Source of the DNA: Promethearchaeota archaeon
GTDB taxonomy: Archaea; Asgardarchaeota; Lokiarchaeia; Sigyniarchaeales; SOKP01
Direction of reading: 5' to 3'
NCBI GenBank assembly: GCA_030599585.1
Contig: JAUVNS010000001.1
Span: forward strand, 62,001 to 126,000
Length of the DNA stretch: 64,000 bases
The translations under genes and the position numbers were made by a program. Numbering within the stretch: position 1 is the first letter of the stretch; each line of letters begins with the position of its first letter. The notes below the pieces were generated by a model, which was given only the letters and a program-made list of their open reading frames with translations, was not told the DNA's origin and did no database searches. Positions 19,301 through 29,083 of this stretch are shown in pieces.

Positions 19301-20296
19301 ATGATTAAAGAGGAAGAGAAAGATACTTCTACTGACCAAAATAGAAGGATTTTAAGCATAGATGTATTTAAAGGGTTAACTATCCTTTTAATGGTTTTTC
19401 TTAACACTTTTCATCCCTACGACGACGTTCCAGCTTGGTCTAAACACGCTGGGGAATACGGACTAACATATGTTGATTTAGTAGCACCTTTTTTTGTATT
19501 TATGCTGGCGCTTAATATGAAAATCTCATATAGACGCCGTGCTGAAAAATTTGGAAAGAAAAGAGTGGTATTAAGATTTGTACGCAGATTTTTAATTTTC
19601 ATTGCCATAGGTTTGTTATTAACTATATATATCGATTACGACGGTTTTTACTTTCGATGGGGTACTCTTCAAGTGTTAGGGTTTTCAGGATTAATGGTAT
19701 TACCTCTACTCGAATTAAAACCATTTGTGAAGCTAACCTTTGCCATCGTTTTTATGGTTTTACATCAATTAATTCTTCTTACACCTGCAAGCGTAATAAT
19801 TTACGATTCGGTAGAAGGAGGTCTTTTAGCAGTACTTTCGTGGGGTTCTATGATGATTTTATCCTCGTTTTTATCCGAGGGATTAGAGAAGGGTAAAGAA
19901 CATGTAAAGCACTATTTCTTGTATGGGGGGTTGATTTGCTTACTAATTGGGATTGGAACTGGATTCTTTTTGGGTGTAAGTAGATCTTATATTTCGCTTC
20001 CTTATATTTTAATTAGCGTAGGAATAGCATCGATGCTATATTATCTTTTATCCTTTATATTTGAAGAATGGAAAACTAATTATAATTTCGTTAAAAATGA
20101 GAAGATATTCAGCGTTGTAGGGAAGAACGCGTTTATTTTTTATCTAATTCATATGTTGATTGCTTTCACGATTTATTCGATATTTCCTTTCGATACTCCT
20201 AGCATAATTCTTTTCCCATTAGCTATCGTTCATACTGCTTTCATCTGGCTCCTAGCGTATTTTATGAACAAACTGGAAATTTATATCGTAATATGA
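19301..20296 (+). CDS. HGSNAT/DUF1624-like multi-pass acyltransferase
   Basis: A 331-residue membrane protein. After a short polar N-terminus it reads RRILSIDVFKGLTILLMVFL, the signature start of the family that includes heparan-alpha-glucosaminide N-acetyltransferase and NagX. About eight to ten hydrophobic helices follow, and NAFIFYLIHMLI near the C-terminus is also typical. These proteins move acyl groups from cytoplasmic acyl-CoA to sugars across the membrane, using a His in family members. Here a His is present after FLNTFHP, though I cannot prove equivalence. Substrate is unknown. Convergent with the geranylgeranyl reductase gene. Confidence 0.8.
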   Translation: MIKEEEKDTSTDQNRRILSIDVFKGLTILLMVFLNTFHPYDDVPAWSKHAGEYGLTYVDLVAPFFVFMLALNMKISYRRRAEKFGKKRVVLRFVRRFLIFIAIGLLLTIYIDYDGFYFRWGTLQVLGFSGLMVLPLLELKPFVKLTFAIVFMVLHQLILLTPASVIIYDSVEGGLLAVLSWGSMMILSSFLSEGLEKGKEHVKHYFLYGGLICLLIGIGTGFFLGVSRSYISLPYILISVGIASMLYYLLSFIFEEWKTNYNFVKNEKIFSVVGKNAFIFYLIHMLIAFTIYSIFPFDTPSIILFPLAIVHTAFIWLLAYFMNKLEIYIVI

Positions 20297-20319
20297 GATT
20301 GAATATCTTAAAAGAACAG

Positions 20320-20341
20320 TTTCTATAACTAATTGTAGAAA
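20320..20341. terminator. Possible weak stem-loop between convergent genes
   Basis: TTTCTA and TAGAAA can pair across a 10-base loop in the 53-base gap between two convergent stops. Only six base pairs, all but one A/T, so stability is low. Confidence 0.25.
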
Positions 20342-20349
20342 TATCTAAG

Positions 20350-21537
20350 TTAAAAATAATCTCTTACTCGAAACCATCTATACGACCTGATCCCTTGTGT
20401 TACTTCTAGTAATTTTTCTCTCATCATTTTTAGTAATAAATGCGTAGGATAATACTTTAATAGCGTATTAACTCGATTAAAAATAAGCCATCTTAGCTTC
20501 ATTGTGTATTGAAACTCAGAGTAAAGATATTTAGTTAATAAGTGTAAATAGAAGCTGGTAGATTTCTTTACGTTTTGTAAATTTTTTAAAATTGCGTAAG
20601 AGGCGAATTCAGCGGTTTTTTGTGCGTAATAAATTCCCTCACCCCAATATGGATCAGCAATACCCGCCGCATCACCTATTAACATTACTTTGTTTTTATA
20701 AATAGGAGTGACTTTGAAATTTCCATAGGGGATAGGATGCCCATGGATTTCGGAAATATCTTCTGGATTTATACCCAACGCAGATATAAAATTATGCAAC
20801 GCTTTTTTAAAAAAGCCTTTATTTTTTCTAATGAGACCTCCAACTCCAAGAATTACTTTATCTTTATTTGGAAACAACCAATTATATCCATATTTTAAAA
20901 ACCCTAATGAAATCATAGGATATTTGAAAAGCTCTTTATCTAAATCCTTTCTATCAATAAAACACTCCAGTCCTGTAGCTAAATTATAATTCCATTGCTC
21001 TTTTTTAATTATTCGATTACGGATAAATTCTTGCTTCACTATACTATTAACTCCATCAGCGCCTATGATAATATTTGCTTTAAATGTATCACCTTTCGAT
21101 AAACTTATTTCGCAAGATTGTAAATTTACCTTCTCAACTTTATCTCCTTCGATTACATCTACGCCAGCTTCCTTCGCCTTGTCCAAAAGGAAATTATCAT
21201 ATACTAATCTGTCCACGAAGTAAAAAGGAAACTGGGAAATATTGCTTGACATAATCCTTTTTACTTTATAATTAATTTCAAAACGATTTGTAAAATAATT
21301 TATAATATGCTTATCCAGAAGTGATTCCACCGTTTCGCCGAATATTCTCTTTAAAAGCTTAAAAGTTTTAAAAGTCAGGATACCACCACATAGCTTTTGT
21401 CGAGGAAATATATCTTTATCGATTATTTGTACATTGAGTCCGAGTCTCTTTAATAAATAACCCGCAGTAGATCCGCCTGGGCCTCCACCAACTATGATAA
21501 CATCGTAATCAACAGTTTGTTGAGAAATTTTGTCCAC
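20350..21537 (-). CDS. Geranylgeranyl-reductase family FAD-dependent oxidoreductase
   Basis: A 395-residue flavoprotein. The N-terminal Rossmann motif VIIVGGGPGGSTAGYLLKR binds FAD, with IDKD binding the ribose. LCGGILTFKTFKLL carries the Cys-Gly-Gly typical of the geranylgeranyl reductase group, and MLIGDAAGIADPYWGEGI is the second FAD motif. Archaeal members saturate the isoprenoid chains of digeranylgeranyl glycerophospholipids or prenyl quinones. Which substrate applies here is not visible, and several paralogues are usual in archaea. No membrane segments are predicted, so a peripheral membrane enzyme is likely. Confidence 0.88.
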   Translation of the reverse strand: MDKISQQTVDYDVIIVGGGPGGSTAGYLLKRLGLNVQIIDKDIFPRQKLCGGILTFKTFKLLKRIFGETVESLLDKHIINYFTNRFEINYKVKRIMSSNISQFPFYFVDRLVYDNFLLDKAKEAGVDVIEGDKVEKVNLQSCEISLSKGDTFKANIIIGADGVNSIVKQEFIRNRIIKKEQWNYNLATGLECFIDRKDLDKELFKYPMISLGFLKYGYNWLFPNKDKVILGVGGLIRKNKGFFKKALHNFISALGINPEDISEIHGHPIPYGNFKVTPIYKNKVMLIGDAAGIADPYWGEGIYYAQKTAEFASYAILKNLQNVKKSTSFYLHLLTKYLYSEFQYTMKLRWLIFNRVNTLLKYYPTHLLLKMMREKLLEVTQGIRSYRWFRVRDYF

Positions 21538-21739
21538 CTATAAAAATAATGATATGATCAAATAGTTAACCCGTTTTTCTATTTATATTTTTAAGTTTAA
21601 AATCTTTTTCTTAAAAAAAAAAAATTTTAAATTTAAAGGTAAATCTAAGCATAGTAAATTTTCATAGATAAAGCTTATAAAAAAGAATTGCATAATTGTT
21701 ATTTGCACTTTTTTGTATATTATATTCACAGGAATTAAT

Positions 21740-22045
21740 ATGAATATCTTAGAAGAACAATTTCATTTGTTTGAAATAGATGAGGAAAACGAAGATTTTA
21801 TGAAAATTGAAGTTGAAAACGGTCCAATTCAAACTCCTTTAGATACATCATCAATTTTTATAATTGTGGACCCTGTAAATAAAATAGTTTGGATATATCA
21901 CGGAAAGAATGTTAATGTTAGAAAGAAATTTATTGCGGCTCAAAAAGTACCAAATATACGAGACAATTATGGAATAGATTTTAAAATTGTAGCCGTTGAC
22001 GAGGGAAGTGAACCGTCTAAATTTAAGGAAATCGTAGGTCTATAA
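21740..22045 (+). CDS. Single-domain gelsolin-like protein
   Basis: I start at the ATG at 21740, preceded by CAGGAATT. The track's 21713 start is a TTG with no ribosome site. The 101-residue product matches one gelsolin/ADF-type repeat: SSIFIIVDPVNKIVWIYHGK is the central strand pair with the aromatic-Gly-Lys turn, VRKKFIAAQKV is the long helix, and VAVDEGSEPSKFKEIVG is the final strand and 'eG.Ep..F' tail. Asgard gelsolins bind and regulate actin. Conserved acidic calcium sites cannot be judged by eye. The next gene on the other strand is a Rab-like GTPase. Homology is by motif order, not by search. Confidence 0.75.
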   Translation: MNILEEQFHLFEIDEENEDFMKIEVENGPIQTPLDTSSIFIIVDPVNKIVWIYHGKNVNVRKKFIAAQKVPNIRDNYGIDFKIVAVDEGSEPSKFKEIVGL

Positions 22046-22126
22046 CAATTTCTCTACTCTAAAATGTTCGAAAAAATTACATTAGGGCAAAGATCATAAT
22101 ATGTAGATGTCGTTCTACGAATACGG

Positions 22127-22136
22127 GTGTATACAC
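22127..22136. repeat. 10-base palindrome GTGTATACAC
   Basis: A perfect palindrome between the two convergent stops at 22045 and 22183. It may be part of a termination or regulatory region. Symmetry is the only evidence. Confidence 0.2.
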
Positions 22137-22143
22137 AATTTAG

Positions 22144-22163
22144 CGTGAAATGAATCTTTCACG
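22144..22163. terminator. Stem-loop between convergent gelsolin-like and Rab-like genes
   Basis: CGTGAAA and TTTCACG form a perfect seven-base-pair stem around a six-base loop, 19 bases before the GTPase stop codon and 98 bases after the gelsolin-like stop. The placement between convergent genes suggests a shared transcript end. Confidence 0.45.
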
Positions 22164-22182
22164 ATCTTTATGTTAATTGTAT

Positions 22183-23220
22183 TTATTGCAACAAGTTATA
22201 AAGCGATTTCGCTATAGTATAAAAGGCATATTCAACATTTTCACCAGTTAAAGCGCTGGTTTCAATGTATCCTAAATTAAGGTAACTCGCGAGATCAGAC
22301 CCTTTTTCAGAAGTGCTCTCTGAAGATTGGCCAATATCTTTTTTATTTCCAATAATATAACCTGTTAAAGCCGGTCTATCTGTTAGCTGGTTCTGAATGT
22401 CATAATACCAATTTGAAACGCTTTCTAGCGAGTTTGGCTTTGATAAGTCGAAGATGAGGAATATGCCATCAGATCCTAAATAGAATTGTTGTCTCATAGT
22501 TTCGAATTTTGCTTGTCCTGCTATGTCCCATAGAACCAATTGTATGTAAGACTCTTCTATTTGAAATATCTTATCCGAGACGTGCACCCCAAGTGTTGGA
22601 ATATAATGCCTTCGAAACGCGTTGTTAGTGAATCTTAATATTAACGAGGATTTACCAACAGAGGGATCGCCACAGATAATTATTTTAAATTTATAATTAA
22701 TTAACTTAGCTTCTTTTATTTTCTGATCAGGAAAAGCTTTTGCGTTTTCCTCAGCGATCTCGTTATTTTTAAACTCGGTTAAAAATTGGTCAATAGTGAG
22801 GAAAATTTCATTTAAAATATCTATATAATTCTCTCTTGGAGCTTTTGATTTTTGCAAGTGTGCAACTTTTTCAGCCACTTCTTCAAATGGAGCCTGAAAA
22901 TAATTCAAATATTTATAAAAGATAACATCGTCAGATTCCTTAAACAATAAGGTAATTGCTCCTTGCCCAATTCCGCCTCGTCTGGACTCATCGTTCCATT
23001 TTATATATTTTATTAATCCTTTTAAATTTAAGGAAGGAAATGGAAGAATTACTAACGATTCAGGAATAAGACCATCTTCTCCTGATAGAACTGTAATTGT
23101 CTTAACACTAATATGAATTCTACTCGATTGAGGAACATCTCCTAACCATACAAATGGATTTGGCCCAAGTTCGTCGTCCAATTCTGTGTACAATATTCCC
23201 TTTATTAGTTTAGCTTCCAT
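22183..23220 (-). CDS. Rab-like small GTPase with N-terminal 'LGPxP' module
   Basis: Residues 1-155 form the module shared with the genes at 31625, 39238 and 56344: LYTELDDELGPNPFVWL, ILPFPSLNLKGLIKYI, DDVIFYKYL. From about residue 176 follows a complete Ras-superfamily G domain: G1 GDPSVGKS (184-191), G2 Thr in IPTLG, G3 WDIAGQAKFET (Rab-type), G4 NKKD (about 292), G5 TSAL. There is no C-terminal Cys, so no prenylation. Membrane attachment, if any, must come from the N-terminal module. The module's length and predicted strands suit a longin/roadblock-type fold (inference). It is a close paralogue of 56344. Confidence 0.9.
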   Translation of the reverse strand: MEAKLIKGILYTELDDELGPNPFVWLGDVPQSSRIHISVKTITVLSGEDGLIPESLVILPFPSLNLKGLIKYIKWNDESRRGGIGQGAITLLFKESDDVIFYKYLNYFQAPFEEVAEKVAHLQKSKAPRENYIDILNEIFLTIDQFLTEFKNNEIAEENAKAFPDQKIKEAKLINYKFKIIICGDPSVGKSSLILRFTNNAFRRHYIPTLGVHVSDKIFQIEESYIQLVLWDIAGQAKFETMRQQFYLGSDGIFLIFDLSKPNSLESVSNWYYDIQNQLTDRPALTGYIIGNKKDIGQSSESTSEKGSDLASYLNLGYIETSALTGENVEYAFYTIAKSLYNLLQ

Positions 23221-23364
23221 CGTAAGGCGATCGTAATAAAAACAAAAAATTGAAAATTTCTTAATATTATTATCGTGTAGAAATATAAATATTAACGCTT
23301 TTTAGAGTGAAAAAGTTTTAATTATGTTTGAAATACAAATAAGAAGAGATTAAAATGGTAAAAA

Positions 23365-23652
23365 TTAATCTTTTATATTTTCTAAGAGTGAGATTATCCG
23401 ATAAATAGTAGTTCGCGAATGAAATGGAATATTTGCATCTTGAGATAAGTCTGTAATCATATACATTACACTACTGGCAAGAACTGCGGGAGAATCATCT
23501 TCACGCTTTAATTCCTCGATTCCTTTGCTCGCAACTCGTTTTATATTTCTTGGAACGCCTCGGTCGTTAATCATTCCATTAAGTAGGTAATCCACTTTTG
23601 AAAATGCATCCAAGATATCTTCAGTAAATTCTGGTCCCCTTGGCATAATCAT
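23365..23652 (-). CDS. UPF0147 family protein
   Basis: A 95-residue helical protein with VPRNIKRVASKGIEELK, SPAVLASSVMYMI and DANIPFHSRTTIYRIISLLE. These are the conserved blocks of the archaeal UPF0147 family, whose function is unknown. A start two codons further in (MPRGPEF) is possible because GTGAGATGAT could serve as ribosome site for it. Confidence 0.9.
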   Translation of the reverse strand: MIMPRGPEFTEDILDAFSKVDYLLNGMINDRGVPRNIKRVASKGIEELKREDDSPAVLASSVMYMITDLSQDANIPFHSRTTIYRIISLLENIKD

Positions 23653-23791
23653 CTCACTTTTTAATTTAGTCTAAAAAAAATAATAATAAAATACTCTATT
23701 ACTTGACTTTTTAAATATTGATTAAAATTTAATTTTTTTGATTTTCTAATATAAATAAATAGAGAAGTAGGGAAAGAATAATGATAGAAGA

Positions 23792-26707
23792 CTAGAAAAT
23801 TCCAAATTCACGTATTTTTTTCGTTAATTTTGGAATTTCTTCTTCGAACGTTTTTAATTGATTTTGATATCTATCATAAATTTCACTAAACGCTGAGCTT
23901 CCAGCTTGATTCAAATCTTTAACGAAATCATAAGATATTTCAGATATCTCTGTAAAAACATTATTAAATTTCTCAGTAATTTCTACTAACTTCGGTTCGA
24001 CCTTTTTTCTTTGTTTCCTTTTCATGTTCCTCAATTTTCCTCGAGGGATTCTTATATTATCTATTAGCTTATCACATTTATCCAAAAATAAATATGTGTC
24101 CACTCGATTCTCTTCCGGTAAATTAGTTTCAATGATCTCGGTACGCCAAGTATTTATTCGTCCTCGCGCAAATGTGTCAAAATTAAGGGAAATAGAATCG
24201 ATACCTTCCCTGACTAAAAACCGTAGAAATTCGGGATCGTCACTAGGAGCTTGACCACAAATACCGACTTTTCTATTTCGTTCATGGGCAGTTTTTATCA
24301 AGTGACTTACCGATCTCCGAATTGATTCGCTGTTTGTGTTATAATCGTAATCATTCATGAGGGGAATCATTTTTTCGTTGTCTCTACCTACACCATATGT
24401 TAATTGGGTAAGATCATTGCTTCCGATGCTGAAGCCGTCGAAATATTCGCAGAATATGTCGGCACATATGATATTCGATGGAATCTCGGCCATAACATAG
24501 ACCTTAAGACCGTCCTGACCTCTAATTAATCCTTCGTTTTCCATAATCTCTATGATTTTCTTGGCTTCCTCGGGACTTCGACAGAATGGAAGCATTGGAA
24601 TTATGTTGATCAGCCCCCATGCTCTCGCTTTTTTAATTGCTTTCAGTTCTAAAATGAAGGCCTCTTGGAATTCTTCGTGAACGTAGCGTGAACAGCCCCT
24701 AAAACCAAGCATAGGATTATTTTCATCTCCTTCGTATATCCATCCTCCGATTAGATTTGCGTATTCATTAGTCTTGAAATCTGAAAGACGTACTACGCAT
24801 TCAGCTAACTCCCCATTTGGTAATATTTTCCAGACTCCGGCTGCGATAGTGGCAATTCCTTCTGCTAGTTTTTCAATATAAAATTCTTCCTTGTCGTCGT
24901 AACCCGCTGTAAGTTCCCTAATCATGTCAAGAGTTTCCTTCAATTTCAAAATTTCTCTATTAAATGGATCTTTGTGGTATAGATCGCTTTTCTTGATGTT
25001 TTCAATTTTTTTCCTATGATCTAGCAAAACTCCATACCTCATAACTAGGGAATCAAACGCGATCAAAGCGTTAGGGTGTATCCGAATCTCGTCGTTTATA
25101 ATAAATTCTAACCGGGCTAAACCAGTACCATCAGGATATTTGCCTGAAGATAAAGCCCCCTTAGGGATTCCTAAATTAACTAAAACTTGAGTTTTGGTCG
25201 AGGGAAGTTGTGCAAATTCGATAGAATCGAAATCATACTCTACATCTTTAAGCCAGAGCCGGGGTTCTCCTTCGCTACAATCAATCGTAACGCTTTCAAG
25301 ACCGTCTCTTTGCTTTTCCTTAATTTTTTGTATTATATTATCTGCTCCTACTACTGATGCGATATTTAATTCTCGGGATACTATAGCTGCGTGACAAGTT
25401 GGGCCCCCTTTTTCAGTAATAACGCCACCTAAATTCTGCATATAAGAGGTCCAATCGGGGTTTGTTTCTTCCGTAACTAATATATCTCCTTCCTCTAATA
25501 AGTGTGCATCGTTAATAGATTCAATTACTTTGATTTTACCATATCCAATTCTACGACCTATAGCAGTTCCATTATTATCAACTAAAAAGCCATCGTTAAT
25601 GAGTTTTACAGGATCTTCTAATAAATAAAAAATTTCCTCGGTATCTCCTTTCTGTGAATGAACTGTTTCAGGTCGAGCTTGAACAATATAAATTTTACCG
25701 TCGTTGCCTAAAGCCCATTCGATGTCCATAGGTCGACCATAATGCTCCCGAATTTTGATAGCGTATTCTGTTAAAATCTTAACTTCATCCTTACTCAAAC
25801 AAAATTGTTTTTGTCTTTCTAATTCCACTGGTAAAGTTATCGTTCCACCTTTTTCGGTGTCAAAAATCATCATTTGTTCTTTTTTTACCAACTCGCGACT
25901 TATTATTTGTAAATTAGGTCCGTGCTTGAAGACAATAAACTCGTCCCCTTTCTCAACTCCTTGAACAATAAGTTCTCCTAAACCCCATGTTCCTCTAATC
26001 ACAACTACATTTGGATTTCCAGAATCGGGATCTTCAGTAAACATAACACCTGAGGATTTTACACCTTTTAACCCTCCGGCTATTTCTTGTACACCTACGC
26101 TTAATTTAACGGTAAAGTGATCGAAACCAGCTCTTTCTCTGTACATCGTAGCTCTTGTTGTGAAAATCGAGGCCATATCTTTAAGGATATATTCTAAAAT
26201 TTGATTTTCTCCAGAAATATTTAAGTGTGTATCTTGTTGACCGGCAAAAGAGGCATCAGGTAGATCTTCTGCCGTAGCAGAGCTTCTAATTGCAAAAGTG
26301 GTTTCACTTCCGATTCGACCCACCAAAATGTGGTATGCTTCGATTATCTCGTCAGCCAAACTATCAGGTATTTTGGCTTGTTCGATGACGTAACGGATAT
26401 CAGCACAAAATTTATCTACCTTTTGAATTGATTTTATATCCTCTTTTTTAAGCTCCTTTTCGATCTTGTTTATGTCTCGTTTAATGTAATTTTTTAAGGT
26501 TATCTCTTCATTTTTAATCCTAAAATAATTAGTCTCTAAAATATAATCATAAGCATCAGCTGTAACAGCAAATCCTAACGGTACTGGGATTCCAAAAGAA
26601 AGAAGTTCTCCCAAAGAAGCGTTTTTTCCTCCAACAATACCCACATCATTAGCTCGAACGTCGTCGAAAAATTTGATGTAGTGAAAGCTTGGTTTTTCTT
26701 CATTCAT
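23792..26707 (-). CDS. ppsA: Phosphoenolpyruvate synthase (pyruvate, water dikinase)
   Basis: Makes PEP from pyruvate and ATP, the entry to gluconeogenesis in anaerobic archaea. Order of domains: N-terminal ATP-grasp (VGGKNASLGELLSFGIPVP; AIRSSATAEDLPDASFAGQQ), swivelling phospho-His domain with GGPTCHAAIVSREL (His about 439), and C-terminal TIM barrel (MLGFRGCSRY; IGSNDLTQLTYGVGRDN; VGICGQAPSDDPEF with the catalytic Cys). At 971 residues it is longer than the usual 780-820. The excess includes a helical, Lys/Glu-rich C-terminal tail of about 90 residues and a longer linker after the ATP-grasp part. The core motifs are intact. Confidence 0.94.
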   Translation of the reverse strand: MNEEKPSFHYIKFFDDVRANDVGIVGGKNASLGELLSFGIPVPLGFAVTADAYDYILETNYFRIKNEEITLKNYIKRDINKIEKELKKEDIKSIQKVDKFCADIRYVIEQAKIPDSLADEIIEAYHILVGRIGSETTFAIRSSATAEDLPDASFAGQQDTHLNISGENQILEYILKDMASIFTTRATMYRERAGFDHFTVKLSVGVQEIAGGLKGVKSSGVMFTEDPDSGNPNVVVIRGTWGLGELIVQGVEKGDEFIVFKHGPNLQIISRELVKKEQMMIFDTEKGGTITLPVELERQKQFCLSKDEVKILTEYAIKIREHYGRPMDIEWALGNDGKIYIVQARPETVHSQKGDTEEIFYLLEDPVKLINDGFLVDNNGTAIGRRIGYGKIKVIESINDAHLLEEGDILVTEETNPDWTSYMQNLGGVITEKGGPTCHAAIVSRELNIASVVGADNIIQKIKEKQRDGLESVTIDCSEGEPRLWLKDVEYDFDSIEFAQLPSTKTQVLVNLGIPKGALSSGKYPDGTGLARLEFIINDEIRIHPNALIAFDSLVMRYGVLLDHRKKIENIKKSDLYHKDPFNREILKLKETLDMIRELTAGYDDKEEFYIEKLAEGIATIAAGVWKILPNGELAECVVRLSDFKTNEYANLIGGWIYEGDENNPMLGFRGCSRYVHEEFQEAFILELKAIKKARAWGLINIIPMLPFCRSPEEAKKIIEIMENEGLIRGQDGLKVYVMAEIPSNIICADIFCEYFDGFSIGSNDLTQLTYGVGRDNEKMIPLMNDYDYNTNSESIRRSVSHLIKTAHERNRKVGICGQAPSDDPEFLRFLVREGIDSISLNFDTFARGRINTWRTEIIETNLPEENRVDTYLFLDKCDKLIDNIRIPRGKLRNMKRKQRKKVEPKLVEITEKFNNVFTEISEISYDFVKDLNQAGSSAFSEIYDRYQNQLKTFEEEIPKLTKKIREFGIF

Positions 26708-27025
26708 GACAAAATCACTAAAATTTTATTTTTCTATTACTTTTTTTTTAAGTTTTTTATGCTTAAAAAAATTGTTAATTTTATTAGATGCATATAATCC
26801 TCTTTTCCCATTAAGTACTAATTTTAAAATTAAACATTTAAAAGAAAATCTGTATTCCATGGACTCCTCATGCATTAACAAATGCTTAAAGGTCATTTTT
26901 AGTAACCCGTTATTTTATTACACAAATGTAAAATTTATATTACACTGTTTCTAATTATTAATTACTTCGGAATTTTTAGTAGAAGTAAATTTCTAAAGGA
27001 ATTAATAACGAGATGAATGTGAAAA

Positions 27026-27352
27026 ATGCCATATATGTTTACAACGTCTTCTTACCCGACCGATTTAAGAGAAGAAGCAGTCGAAGCTTATTTTAAAATG
27101 TTAAAAGAAATGCCTTTTGATAAATCTCTCGGAAAAGAAACGATAAAGGTAGCAGTCACAACCACTCCAAAGGGAGTGAAGACGTTAAGTATTATGAGCG
27201 TAAAAGAAGGTAAACTTACGGAAGCTCTTTTATGGGATTATAGAAGGATGTCTTATTTTCAGCTTATCAAGGGATTTGAGTTCAAAATTCGAGTGTGGAC
27301 AAATATAGTGGAAGCCCTAGATAGTATCAATCGAAGTTTACCAAGTCAATAA
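27026..27352 (+). CDS. Unknown conserved-looking small protein
   Basis: A 108-residue alpha/beta protein starting MPYMFTTSSYPTDLREEAVEAYFK. Its strand-helix pattern (KVAVTTTPKGVKTLSIMSV) suggests a dimeric ferredoxin-like fold. I have a weak recollection of similar short proteins in Lokiarchaeal genomes, often several per genome, but cannot confirm. No motif indicates a function. Confidence 0.55.
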   Translation: MPYMFTTSSYPTDLREEAVEAYFKMLKEMPFDKSLGKETIKVAVTTTPKGVKTLSIMSVKEGKLTEALLWDYRRMSYFQLIKGFEFKIRVWTNIVEALDSINRSLPSQ

Positions 27353-27631
27353 AATAACTATTTTTTTTATTTTTATTCTAATATTAAATAAAATAAATTT
27401 GTTAATTTCTAGTTATAGATTAACGGTGTTAGTCATTATCCAATAATTATGGATGACTTCTACATACACAACTTAATTTATTAATACAACTTTTCTAAAA
27501 AAAAAGAAAAAATGAAAATTAAGTGAGTAAAAATGGAGTACAAAAATAATATTTTACACCTACTTAAATCTTAATCTTTACTAATATATTCAAAAAAAGT
27601 GTAAATAATTTTCTATTGACAGAATTGTGAT

Positions 27632-28165
27632 TTAATTCAAATTTAACTCCCTATTGAAAACTTCGTAATCAGAAGTGCTATATAGGCAAAAAACAACTTC
27701 CCTTATTTGAGTTTCTCCAGCAAGGTATTTTTTTACGCTAAAGATCATTATCTTTGCACATCTATCGATGGGATATCCAAAAATTCCCGTTGATATAGCT
27801 GGAAACGCAACAGTCTTCAGTTCGTGCTCGTCCATGAGTTTAAGGCTATTTAAAACGGCGTTGGTTAATTTAGAATCCTCATCGCCCTCACCCATACGAG
27901 GTCCAACAGCGTGAATAACAAATTTAGCTTTTAAATTCCCTCCTGTTGTAATAACAGCACCACCTACGAATGTCCCTCCAATTTTATTACATTCTTCTTG
28001 AATTGTTGAACCTCCTGTCCGTCTAATCGCACCCGCTACTCCTCCACCAAGGATTAATTGGGCATTCGCGGCGTTGACTATAACATCAGTGTCTAAATCT
28101 GTTATATCTGCTTGCACAATTTTGATCAAAGAGTTTTTAACAACTATAGAATACATTTTGTCCAA
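27632..28165 (-). CDS. Macro-domain protein (ADP-ribose binding/deacetylase type)
   Basis: A stand-alone macro domain of 177 residues. The ligand-binding blocks are ADITDLDTDVIVNAANAQL, GGGVAGAIRRTGG and FPAISTGIFGYP. The N-A-A-N and G-GV-GA-I segments match the MacroD-type subfamily that removes ADP-ribose from Asp/Glu or deacetylates O-acetyl-ADP-ribose. The catalytic Asn and Asp candidates are present, the Asp position less clearly. Likely cytoplasmic. Confidence 0.93.
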   Translation of the reverse strand: MDKMYSIVVKNSLIKIVQADITDLDTDVIVNAANAQLILGGGVAGAIRRTGGSTIQEECNKIGGTFVGGAVITTGGNLKAKFVIHAVGPRMGEGDEDSKLTNAVLNSLKLMDEHELKTVAFPAISTGIFGYPIDRCAKIMIFSVKKYLAGETQIREVVFCLYSTSDYEVFNRELNLN

Positions 28166-28209
28166 AGTTTATATGTGCAACTCCAAAAATAAATAATAAA
28201 AAAATAAAA

Positions 28210-28950
28210 TTATTCTGGTTGGGGTTCTTGGCCTTTCTTTAAAATCTCATCAAGTTGAGAACGATCTTCGTCACTCATTTTCGACATCGCGTCCATGTTT
28301 TGCTTCATTAAATCCATCATTACTTTCTGTGAAATTAACTGGCTTAATACTGGTAAAGCAATCCTCATTCGAGTGAGTTCATAGAACATTTGTTTCGCTG
28401 TGTCTCTCATATCCTTCAAGTTTTCTTTAGTCATTCCTTCCTCACCTATTCCAGGGCATTCTACATCGACAACAGTGAAATTTTTTCCATCAAATTCTAA
28501 CGGATAAGTTCTGCAACTCAGAGGGCGGTTATCATACACTAAACATTCTTTTTTCTCTTTGTTATAGAGAGCACACTTAATTTCTAGTAAATCTTCTATT
28601 GGAACTCCACCAAATGGATCCCGTGGTTTTTCTTCTTCACCTTCTTTTGGAGTAGGTGGTAAAGGTTTTAGGACCAAATCAATTCCTCCACTTGGTTTAT
28701 TATATATATCCAAATATGGTAAAAAGTTCGTAACAACGCCATTTCTTGCCCACAATTCAAGATCCCAAAAGGTAATCGGTATCGGTCCACGAGTTAAACA
28801 ACATTTATCGGATCGAGTACACTTAAATGTGAATTTTGCTTTTGGCTCTTCAATGTCGGTCTTGGTCTCAGATTCCTCTTTGATGTCCTCTATTTTCTTA
28901 TCTTCTTCTTTTACTTCCGGTTTTTCATCATTTTTATTATTTTCAACCAT
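28210..28950 (-). CDS. YkgJ-type cysteine-cluster protein, long form
   Basis: Cysteines typical of the YkgJ/UPF0153 zinc- or iron-cluster family appear as FKCTRSDKCC near the start of the domain, IKCALYNKEKKECLVYDNRP, LSCRTYPLEF and VECPGIG. An acidic/Lys-rich segment of about 35 residues precedes the domain, and a helical tail follows it. I start at the ATG at 28950 because the track's start at 28959 is a GTG three codons upstream. The family may include metal-cluster enzymes, but the function is unresolved. A shorter homologue is at 47709. Confidence 0.82.
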   Translation of the reverse strand: MVENNKNDEKPEVKEEDKKIEDIKEESETKTDIEEPKAKFTFKCTRSDKCCLTRGPIPITFWDLELWARNGVVTNFLPYLDIYNKPSGGIDLVLKPLPPTPKEGEEEKPRDPFGGVPIEDLLEIKCALYNKEKKECLVYDNRPLSCRTYPLEFDGKNFTVVDVECPGIGEEGMTKENLKDMRDTAKQMFYELTRMRIALPVLSQLISQKVMMDLMKQNMDAMSKMSDEDRSQLDEILKKGQEPQPE

Positions 28951-29083
28951 AACAAACACTAATAAAAGTTTGATAAATTTTGATACTTTTCAATTTAAAG
29001 AATTAATCATTGAAAAAAAATTTTCTTTTTTTATATGATAAATTGGTATACTATTCTTTAAATTTTAGGTGCTATTGTTTTAT

